Assembly (NCBI GenBank): GCA_023380675.1
Contig: JAMCRS010000162.1
Span: forward strand, 1-10,084
Direction of reading: 5' to 3'
DNA from: Chloroflexota bacterium
GTDB taxonomy: Bacteria > Chloroflexota > Anaerolineae > UBA4142
Length of the DNA stretch: 10,084 nt
The notes beneath the pieces are model-generated. The model saw only the letters and a program-made list of their open reading frames with translations. It made no database searches and was not told where the DNA came from. The position numbers and the translations under genes were made by a program. Below are positions 1 through 6,714 of this stretch, in pieces; the stretch's first letter is position 1; the number at the start of each line of letters is the position of its first letter.

Positions 1-91
1 CGCGAGGTCGCGCACCATGCGCGGAAACGCGTCGAACACCGTGGAGACCGGCAGCATACGGACTTTCATCACGCTTTCGCCAAGATCGTTG
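1..91. repeat. 91-bp exact direct repeat, copy at left edge
   Basis: Bases 1-91 are identical to 895-985, read by eye base for base. Identity stops at base 92, where this copy continues with the P5 coding sequence (...GQQETVV) and the other copy continues with ...LHLARIT. The left limit is the window edge, so the true repeat length is unknown. The offset is 894 bases (298 codons), so the CheA frame is kept. Confidence 0.95.
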
Positions 92-1995
92 ACGACGGTC
101 TCTTGCTGCCCGACGCCGCCGTCCACGAGAAACGCGATACGCCGCTTGCCGGTGCCGAGAATGACCGTCGGCACTTTGGCGTTCGACTCGGCCGCCTGTG
201 CCGCGGTCGGGCGCTCCAGCACGTCCGCGAGGCGCACGAGCGAGACCGGCTCGTCGTTGACCAGGACCGCCTTGCGTCCCTGGACCGCGCCGATGTCTTT
301 GGTCTGGATGTGCTGAATCCGCTCAACCGCCGATATCGGGATGCCGTAGGTTTCGTCGCCCACCTGCACGAGCAGCTCTTGTGTCGTCGCAAGGGTCAGC
401 GGCAGCGTGAGCGAAATCGTGGTGCCCACGCCGAGCTTCGACTCGACGTCGACCTGTCCCTGCAGCGCTTCGACGTTCTTGCGGACGACGTCCATTCCCA
501 CGCCGCGGCCGGAAATGTCGGTGATCATGAGACTGGTCGATAGACCGGAGGCGAAGATCAGGCGCAGCGCCTCGTCGTCCCCCATCGCTTGCGCCTCGTC
601 CGGCGAGAGGATGCCCGCTTTCACCGCAGATTTTCTCACCTTGTCGCGATTGATTCCCCCACCGTCGTCGGCGATCTCGATGACGATGTTGTTTCCCTTC
701 TGAAATGCCTTGAGGACGATCGTCCCCTGACGCGGCTTGTCCGCCTTTTCCCGGACGTCGGGGGACTCGATTCCGTGATCGACCGCGTTTCGGAGCATGT
801 GCAGCAGCGGGTCTTTGATCTCCTCCAGCATCTTGCGGTCCAACTCCGTTTCAGTGCCCTCCATGACGACTTCGATCTCCTTGCCGTGATCGCGCGCGAG
901 GTCGCGCACCATGCGCGGAAACGCGTCGAACACCGTGGAGACCGGCAGCATACGGACTTTCATCACGCTTTCGCCAAGATCGTTGGTGATCCGCGCGAGA
1001 TGGAGCGCGTCGCCGGTGAACCCGCGTTTCAGGTCGCTCACCCTGACGGACAGGGCGCGCATCCGTTCCTGGTTCATATCGAGAAGCTTGATCAGCGGCC
1101 GCAACGCCTCGTGCTCGCCGTCGTGGAACAGATCGCTGTGGCCCGCGCGCGCCTCCAACCACTCCCGCGTCCACTCCTCCAGCGAGCCGCTGACCTGTTC
1201 CACCTCGTGCAGACGTTGGTCGATCTTGAGCCCGGCGACGAGCAGCTCGCCGGCCTGAGTCATCAGGGAATCGATCTTTTCGGTCGAGACGCGAATTGTC
1301 TCTTCGACCGCCGCTCGGGTATCGGTCTTTGTTTTCGGTGAGTGCTCGGCCGCTACCGGCTTGGCGGCTTCAGGCGCCGGCGCTGCAGCCGCCTTTGCCT
1401 CGGCTGGCTGTTCGCCGACTGTGGGTGCGGCCGGTTGTGGCAAAGCGGCCGGTCGGGTCTCGACGACCTCGACGGCTCGCACGGGCGCGGGTGCCGGGAC
1501 CGGGTTCGCATCCTGTGCCTCCGGGGTAGCGTTGGACTCCGGGCTAGCCGATTGAGCCGCAGGGGCGGGGGCGGGTCCAGGGAGGACGACGCCTTTTTCC
1601 GCCGCCTCCAGCCGCGCGTGCAATTGCACCAGGTCGATCCCGTGCGATTTCTCTTCCAACGCTGCGTCGATTATGAGAGCGACCGCGTCGACGCCGGCAT
1701 AGAGCACGTCCGCCAGCTCGCGAGTGATCTGGATCTTGCCGGATTTGGCCGCGCCGAACACGCTCTCGAGCTTGTGGGCGGTCCCTTCCACCTCGCGCAG
1801 GTCGGCCGCGCCGGATGCACCCTTGAGACTGTGTGCTTCTCGAAAGATCTCTTCCAGGAGCGACTTGCGTTCGTCTCCCTCAGGGTTCTTCTCCAGGGCG
1901 AGCAGGATCCGGTTGATCGCCTGTATGTGCTCTGCCGCCTCCACCTTGAAGGTTGCGCGCAATTGACGCATGATGTCGTCGTCTAGTGTAAACAT
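1..1995 (-). CDS. cheA: CheA-type chemotaxis histidine kinase, 3' end outside window
   Basis: Translating down from the ATG at 1995 gives 665 codons with no stop before the window edge. The start has a GGAG ribosome site (2001-2004) five bases upstream. Visible domains: an N-terminal Hpt/P1 domain (about 1-125) with the H-box REAHSLKGAS, phospho-acceptor His55; an Ala/Pro-rich linker (about 136-222) where a P2 CheY-docking domain would sit in enteric CheA; the P3 dimerisation helices (about 230-340); and the P4 ATPase (about 340-526) with N-box HMLRNAVDHG (399-408), G1 DDGGGI (443-448), G2 GRGVGMD (496-502) and GVGTT (522-526). The CheW-like P5 domain starts near 527. CheA autophosphorylates on the Hpt histidine and passes phosphate to response regulators. 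P5 appears normal to about residue 635, but residues 636-665 are identical to residues 338-367, so the last 30 codons are suspect (see repeats). Relatives of this layout often carry a C-terminal receiver domain, which cannot be seen here. Confidence 0.95.
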   Translation of the reverse strand, partial: MFTLDDDIMRQLRATFKVEAAEHIQAINRILLALEKNPEGDERKSLLEEIFREAHSLKGASGAADLREVEGTAHKLESVFGAAKSGKIQITRELADVLYAGVDAVALIIDAALEEKSHGIDLVQLHARLEAAEKGVVLPGPAPAPAAQSASPESNATPEAQDANPVPAPAPVRAVEVVETRPAALPQPAAPTVGEQPAEAKAAAAPAPEAAKPVAAEHSPKTKTDTRAAVEETIRVSTEKIDSLMTQAGELLVAGLKIDQRLHEVEQVSGSLEEWTREWLEARAGHSDLFHDGEHEALRPLIKLLDMNQERMRALSVRVSDLKRGFTGDALHLARITNDLGESVMKVRMLPVSTVFDAFPRMVRDLARDHGKEIEVVMEGTETELDRKMLEEIKDPLLHMLRNAVDHGIESPDVREKADKPRQGTIVLKAFQKGNNIVIEIADDGGGINRDKVRKSAVKAGILSPDEAQAMGDDEALRLIFASGLSTSLMITDISGRGVGMDVVRKNVEALQGQVDVESKLGVGTTISLTLPLTLATTQELLVQVGDETYGIPISAVERIQHIQTKDIGAVQGRKAVLVNDEPVSLVRLADVLERPTAAQAAESNAKVPTVILGTGKRRIAFLVDGGVGQQETVVNDLGESVMKVRMLPVSTVFDAFPRMVRDLA
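895..985. repeat. 91-bp exact direct repeat, internal CheA copy
   Basis: This copy encodes CheA residues 338-367, from NDLGESVMKVRMLP to RMVRDLA. It sits where CheA proteins normally have this sequence, at the junction of the dimerisation helices and the ATPase domain. It is therefore the native copy, and the edge copy at 1-91 is the misplaced one. Confidence 0.95.
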
Positions 1996-2047
1996 GAGTG
2001 CTCCGTGTCCGAGCGGTTATGTCTCAGTCTCCGCGGTCCGCGGCCCG

Positions 2048-2335
2048 TCAAACGGTGAACTCGCCTTCGCGCAGCCGATCGCGTATCGCCACCTCTCCCA
2101 TGCCGCGCCGCAGCGCCAGGATCTTGTCGCTGATTTCTATGGCTTTGTCTTTTCCGACCTGCAGCCCGCCGGAAACCATCGCCCACTTGGCGAGGTTCAC
2201 CAGGTCGTGCGCGCCCACCTCGTCTGGCTTGCGGCTGAGATGAAGCTCGCATTGGCGGACCAGGAATTGCTCGGCCGCGATCCGGCTGTTGAAATACGGG
2301 ATCAGCAGATCCAGAACTTGATCGTAGACTCTCAT
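2048..2335 (-). CDS. uncharacterised 95-residue protein in chemotaxis operon
   Basis: I do not recognise this family. The protein starts MRVYDQVLDLLIPYF and ends LREGEFTV. It has no membrane segment or signal peptide, and looks mostly helical with alternating hydrophobic and charged residues. A central SGGLQVGKDKA stretch has the look of a conserved turn. The start is well supported: an ATG at 2335 with a very strong AAGGAAGG ribosome site five bases upstream. The same frame stays open upstream to an ATG at 2467, but that part lies inside the GGDEF/EAL gene and has no convincing site. The gene is 11 bases after the GGDEF/EAL stop and 52 bases before cheA, so it is almost certainly co-transcribed with them. 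A role as an adaptor or modulator of the kinase or c-di-GMP enzyme is only a guess from position. Confidence 0.85.
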   Translation of the reverse strand: MRVYDQVLDLLIPYFNSRIAAEQFLVRQCELHLSRKPDEVGAHDLVNLAKWAMVSGGLQVGKDKAIEISDKILALRRGMGEVAIRDRLREGEFTV

Positions 2336-2340
2336 TCCAA

Positions 2341-2348
2341 CCTTCCTT
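2341..2348 (-). promoter_or_regulatory. strong ribosome binding site overlapping upstream stop codon
   Basis: On the minus strand this reads AAGGAAGG, five bases before the ATG at 2335. It overlaps the TAA stop (2347-2349) of the GGDEF/EAL gene, so terminating ribosomes sit on the site. This suggests coupled translation and decides the start of the 95-residue protein. Confidence 0.75.
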
Positions 2349-4614
2349 ACCGCGGGTGCTCTTGCCGGGCTATGCCGGCATCCGCCGCCGGCGATTGCGC
2401 CAGCAGCGCGGTTGCCGTCTGGGAGTCGACCGGCCGCGCGAACAGGAATCCTTGGGCATACTCGCATTTCAGCGTTTTGAGCTTGTTCAGCTGGTTGAGC
2501 GTTTCCACTCCCTCTGCAACTACCTGCATTCCCAGGTCGTGCGCCAGGGACAGTATGCTCTGAACGATCTCTGAGCCGTTCCCGTTCTTTCCGATGCGGC
2601 CGATAAAGGTGCGGTCGATCTTGAGCGTATCGATCGGGAAAGTGTGCAGATAGCCGAGCGACGAATACCCGGTGCCAAAGTCGTCGATCTGCACCTCGAC
2701 GCCGAGTTCACGCAGTTGCAGAAGCACGCTGTGGGTCGACTCGGCATCTTTGACGAACATGCTCTCGGTGATCTCCAATTTCAATAGTCGCGCCTCCAGC
2801 CCGGTTTCTTTGAGGATCTGCGCAACTTGCAGTACGAGATCCGGCTCGCCCAATTGCTTGACGGAAAGGTTCACGCTGATAGTCAAGGGAGGATCGGCCG
2901 GGAATTCGAGCTGCCACACGCGCATCTGTCGGCACGCTTCCGTCAGCACCCACCGACCGATTTCCAGGATGGCGCCGCTTTCCTCCGCAATGGGAATGAA
3001 CTCCGCCGGGGCGACGAGTCCGCGTCCGGGATGCTGCCACCGCACGAGCGCCTCAAAACCGGTGAGGCGCGATTCCGCGAGAGCGTAGATGGGTTGGTAG
3101 TGAAGGATCAATTCCTTCTTGTCGACCGCTTGCCGTAGGTCGGTCTCCAGCTCCAGCAGCGACATCGCCCGATCTCGCATCCCGACATCGAAGACTTCGT
3201 AACGTCCGCGACCCAGTCCTTTGGCTCGATACATGGCGATGTCGCCGTCGCGCAAGACGTCCTCTGAATGTTCATAACCGATCGAGCTAAAAACAATTCC
3301 CATACTGGCCGAGATGAAGACACGATGCCCGTCCAGGTCATACGGCTTGGCGATATGATTTTGGATTCGATCGGCTATTTGCACCGCATCGTCGACCGCC
3401 AGGACGTCGTCCAGCAGCACGACGAATTCGTCTCCCCCGAGGCGGGCCACTGTATCTACACTTCGCACACAGGCCTCCAGGCGTCGAGCGCTCTCGACCA
3501 GGAGCTGGTCGCCGATCGGATGCCCAAGGCTGTCGTTCACAACTTTGAACCGGTCAAAGTCCAGATAGAGCACCGCGAACAAGTATTCCGTGCGTCGCCG
3601 GGTCCGCCCCAAGGCGCCACCCAGGCGATCCATGAATAAGACCCGATTGGGAAGACCGGTCAGCGGGTCGTGGAGGGCGTTGTGCAGCATCTGCTGTTCG
3701 GCCTGTTTGCGCTCGGTGATATCGAGCGCCGTCGCGCGACTGAACACGATCCTGCCGTTTTCGTCCCGCACCGGGCGGACCGTTACGCTCGTCCAGACGA
3801 CACTGCCGTCGGATTTGCACATTTGCACCTGAGCGTCGTGCGTCTCCTCGCCCGAGCGCATTCGCTCGAATATCTTGCGGGCCGCCTCTTTGCCGGCCGG
3901 CGTGTCCGCGTACAGGTCAAGGAACGTGTGACCGGTCAGCACCTCGGCGTAGCCGAGCATCTCGGACAGCCGGCGATTCGAAATTCGTATCCTTGCGTCT
4001 TCCGCGTTGACGGAATAGTAGGCGATCGGCGCTTCTTCGTACAGCTGGCGATATCGGTCTTCGCTCGCTCGAACGGCTTGTTCGGCGCGACGCCGCTCGG
4101 CCAGCTCGATCTGCAGGGCTTGATTCAACTCCCTCATCTCACGCGTACGCTCTGCGACGGTCACACCCAGGCTGTCCTTCGCCTGTCGCAATTCCTCTTC
4201 CACAATCCTTCGGTTGGCGTTCTCCGCTCGCAGGGTTGCACGCTCTTCCTCCAGCCGGCGAGCCGAGTCGTTTGCCTGATCCAACAGATTCCGGAGCCAG
4301 CCGGCCCCTGCGCCGAGGACCATGCAGCCGATACCTCCGGCGACATACAGCGGCACGTGATTGGCGTCAGGACTACGCACGAGAGTATACAACGCCACGC
4401 TCGACGGGATACTGAGCATTCCCAACACGAGGCCTAGCCCGATTCCTGAAATCCAGCCTCCGACGACCACCGGCAGAATCGCCCACATACCCGAGATGTC
4501 GCCCGCCACCGGATGGCTAGCGAAGAACATCAGAGGATAGACGATCAAGCTGGCGAGAATAATAGTGATCCGCGCGATGCGACTCATGGGCTGGTCCAAG
4601 CCACTCAAGCTCAC
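2347..4614 (-). CDS. membrane PAS-GGDEF-EAL cyclic-di-GMP cyclase/phosphodiesterase
   Basis: The protein has 755 residues. Three hydrophobic stretches (about 13-33, 44-68, 86-108) form an N-terminal membrane sensor of a type I cannot name. A charged coiled coil (about 113-185) and a PAS domain (about 183-303, ending in a DITERKQAE linker) follow. The GGDEF domain (about 306-475) has an intact GGDEF at 393-397 and an RSVD inhibitory I-site (384-387) at the usual five-residue spacing. The EAL domain (about 485-740) keeps EAL at 521-523, Asn582, Glu614, Asp644-Asp645, Lys665, Glu701 and Gln721, so phosphodiesterase activity is expected as well as cyclase activity. The GTG start at 4614 overlaps the MCP3 stop as GTGA, which fits translational coupling, but there is no clear ribosome site. 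An ATG at 4587, nine codons in, is the alternative. Which activity dominates cannot be told from sequence. Confidence 0.93.
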   Translation of the reverse strand: MSLSGLDQPMSRIARITIILASLIVYPLMFFASHPVAGDISGMWAILPVVVGGWISGIGLGLVLGMLSIPSSVALYTLVRSPDANHVPLYVAGGIGCMVLGAGAGWLRNLLDQANDSARRLEEERATLRAENANRRIVEEELRQAKDSLGVTVAERTREMRELNQALQIELAERRRAEQAVRASEDRYRQLYEEAPIAYYSVNAEDARIRISNRRLSEMLGYAEVLTGHTFLDLYADTPAGKEAARKIFERMRSGEETHDAQVQMCKSDGSVVWTSVTVRPVRDENGRIVFSRATALDITERKQAEQQMLHNALHDPLTGLPNRVLFMDRLGGALGRTRRRTEYLFAVLYLDFDRFKVVNDSLGHPIGDQLLVESARRLEACVRSVDTVARLGGDEFVVLLDDVLAVDDAVQIADRIQNHIAKPYDLDGHRVFISASMGIVFSSIGYEHSEDVLRDGDIAMYRAKGLGRGRYEVFDVGMRDRAMSLLELETDLRQAVDKKELILHYQPIYALAESRLTGFEALVRWQHPGRGLVAPAEFIPIAEESGAILEIGRWVLTEACRQMRVWQLEFPADPPLTISVNLSVKQLGEPDLVLQVAQILKETGLEARLLKLEITESMFVKDAESTHSVLLQLRELGVEVQIDDFGTGYSSLGYLHTFPIDTLKIDRTFIGRIGKNGNGSEIVQSILSLAHDLGMQVVAEGVETLNQLNKLKTLKCEYAQGFLFARPVDSQTATALLAQSPAADAGIARQEHPR

Positions 4615-6503
4615 TTTTGGTTCTGAACGGCGAACTCATTCAGTTGGGTCGCGAGCTGCGTCAGCGCCTGAGCCGTGTGCTGCGACTGCTGGGCGCCGTC
4701 CGCGGTTTGCTGCGCGGCCTGGTTGATGTCCTGCATTCCAATGACGATCTGGTCGAGCCCGATCGTCTGCTGCTCGACGCCGGCCACGATCTGCTGCGCC
4801 GCCTGCGCGGATGCCTCGACCACCTGGGCCAGCTCGCCGATCGTCTCCGCCGTCCTGTTCACGAGCTCGCTGCCGGCGCTGACCCCTTTCGTGCCCTGCT
4901 CCGTCGCCATCACGGCGAGGTTCGTCGCCTTTTGAATGTCCCCCAGGATCCCTTTGACCTGCGTGGCCGCCTGGCGGGACTGCTGGGACAGGCTGCGGAC
5001 TTGATCGGCGACTACGCGAAAGCCCTTGCCGGCTTCCCCGGCCTGTGCCGCTTCGATCGCCGCATTGAGGGCGAGAATGTTCGATTGCCCGGCGATGTCG
5101 GAAACCGTATCGATGATGTCGCCGATCTGCTGAGTTTTTTCTGAAAGCGCCAGGATGTTCTCGGCGATCGCTTCCACCTTGAGCTGTATGTCCTCCATGC
5201 CGCCAATGGCCTGGCTGACCGCGTTCTTGCCTTTGTCGGCCACGTGACTTGCCTTCGAGGCGCTTTCGGCTACTCCCTGAGCGCGTTGGGCCACCTGGCC
5301 GGCCGACGCTTTGATCTCGCTGATCGTGCTGGTGATTTGGTTCACTGCGCTCGCCTGCTCGCGCGTCGTCGTTGCCGTCTGGGTCGACGCGACCAGTATT
5401 CGCTCGGCCGAGGCCACGATCTGGTCCGCACCCTGCTGCATGTGCTCGAGCATGGTCTTGAGCGCCTGCCGCTCGCTCTTGAGCGCGTCTTCAGTCTCTT
5501 TCTCAGATGTAACGTCGCGGCCCAGCGCGACGAAACCGACCACTTTGCCGTCCGCGTCGTGCAGCGGCATCCGCGTCATCGCCGTCCAGAGTTGTTTACC
5601 AGTCGAGTCAATCGTCGGTTCGAGGTTCGCGATCGACGCCTGGTCGGACCGCATCACGCCCTCCTCCACGGCGATGAGTCGAGCCGCAGCATCCGGCGGG
5701 AAGAATTCCGTATTCTTGTGTCCCAGGACTTCATTTCCGGATTTCGCGCCCAGCAGTCGACAGACCGCGGGGTTCGCCAGTGTATAAGTCAGGGAGGTGT
5801 CCTTGCCAAAGATTCGGTCCGGGAGCGCGTCGATCGACATGCGAAGCAAGTCGCGTTGCTTCTCCAGCTCTCGTCGCGACCGGCGCTCTGCCGTAACGTC
5901 CCGGGAGCTCACCACGAGGCCGGCCGTCCTGCCTGTGCCGTCGCGCACCGGAGACTTGGTAATCGCAGCCCAGGTCTCTTGACCCGTCAGCGGATCGACC
6001 GTGCGCTCCTCGAGGCCTACCACGGCCTGTCCACTCCGAATGACGCCGAGATTGTCTGCGCTTTGTTTTTCGGCGACAGCCTTCGGGAAGAGGTCCTGGG
6101 CGGTTTTTCCCTTCATCTCTTCGCTCGATCTGACGCCCGCGAGACTGACCATGTGTGCGTTGGCGAAGACATAGCGGCCCTCGGCATCCTGAGCGTAGAT
6201 CTCCTCGGGCAGGGCGTCCAGTATCACCCGCAGCCAATCACGCTCGTCTCTGAGGGACTGATAGGCAGCCTGGTCTTGGCGCGCTTGGGCTTGAAGGCGG
6301 CCCTGCAGTCTCCCAGCCATGCGCCAGATGACGACAAGCGCCGCCAACGCAAGGACGAAAGCGATGACGAACAGTTTCGGGCCGGTATTTCCGGCATCGC
6401 TCAGCCCCGACAGAACCGCCGAAGCGATCAGCACGGCTTCCGCCGTCACAAGCGCGCCCCATGCCCATAGAACAACACTAGTTTGGATTGGTCTGTCGTT
6501 CAT
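4611..6503 (-). CDS. methyl-accepting chemotaxis protein with two PAS domains (MCP3)
   Basis: The protein has 630 residues. The ATG at 6503 has an AGAGGAC ribosome site seven bases upstream (6511-6517). Two membrane helices (about 11-33 and 44-62) are joined by a loop of only about ten residues, so there is no periplasmic ligand domain. Two cytoplasmic PAS domains follow (about 91-205 and 221-338), each ending with a (S/G)RDVT motif. No HAMP domain is evident: PAS2 passes through a helical linker into the signalling hairpin (about 360-630). The hairpin has a methylation-like segment [10 protein letters not shown] (378-387) and a tip containing [20 protein letters not shown] (471-490). PAS-driven sensing resembles Aer-type energy taxis receptors in principle, but no cofactor motif was identified. 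Unlike its two paralogues it has Gln at 501 and 507 (VADQVRSLSQQS) where they have Glu. There is no CheR-docking pentapeptide at the C-terminus. Confidence 0.95.
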   Translation of the reverse strand: MNDRPIQTSVVLWAWGALVTAEAVLIASAVLSGLSDAGNTGPKLFVIAFVLALAALVVIWRMAGRLQGRLQAQARQDQAAYQSLRDERDWLRVILDALPEEIYAQDAEGRYVFANAHMVSLAGVRSSEEMKGKTAQDLFPKAVAEKQSADNLGVIRSGQAVVGLEERTVDPLTGQETWAAITKSPVRDGTGRTAGLVVSSRDVTAERRSRRELEKQRDLLRMSIDALPDRIFGKDTSLTYTLANPAVCRLLGAKSGNEVLGHKNTEFFPPDAAARLIAVEEGVMRSDQASIANLEPTIDSTGKQLWTAMTRMPLHDADGKVVGFVALGRDVTSEKETEDALKSERQALKTMLEHMQQGADQIVASAERILVASTQTATTTREQASAVNQITSTISEIKASAGQVAQRAQGVAESASKASHVADKGKNAVSQAIGGMEDIQLKVEAIAENILALSEKTQQIGDIIDTVSDIAGQSNILALNAAIEAAQAGEAGKGFRVVADQVRSLSQQSRQAATQVKGILGDIQKATNLAVMATEQGTKGVSAGSELVNRTAETIGELAQVVEASAQAAQQIVAGVEQQTIGLDQIVIGMQDINQAAQQTADGAQQSQHTAQALTQLATQLNEFAVQNQK

Positions 6504-6526
6504 ATTCGCGGTCCTCTCGTCGATCG

Positions 6527-6554
6527 GCCGTCGGAATTATCGTCGTCCGACGGC
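6527..6554. promoter_or_regulatory. perfect 9-bp inverted repeat upstream of MCP3
   Basis: GCCGTCGGA (6527-6535) and TCCGACGGC (6546-6554) are perfect reverse complements around a 10-base loop. The repeat ends 23 bases before the MCP3 ATG, next to its ribosome site. No T-run follows on the minus strand, so it is not a classical terminator. It could be an operator, an mRNA hairpin affecting translation, or chance in GC-rich DNA. It lies in the only long gap of the cluster (6504-6714, 211 bases), where I see no convincing gene or clear -35/-10 promoter. Confidence 0.45.
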
Positions 6555-6714
6555 TCCCGTCATCACGCCGCACGAGTCCTGCTCGCTCGCGTCGACCGTC
6601 TCCGATAGCCCATTCCGATCCGTCTCGATACACGCGTTCGCCCTGGGTCGAATGGCGCCGCTCGCATGGTTGCCCTGCGGCGAGCGAAGCGCAAAGCCAA
6701 AATCCTGCCGGGCG

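Noticed and set aside
2336..2467. A longer N-terminus for the 95-residue protein starting at 2467
   Set aside because: The extra 44 residues overlap the end of the EAL gene and look like shadow translation. The ATG at 2335 has an excellent ribosome site.
6527..6554. The inverted repeat as an intrinsic terminator of MCP2
   Set aside because: It lies about 160 bases past the MCP2 stop and is followed by a purine-rich ribosome site on the minus strand, not a U-run.
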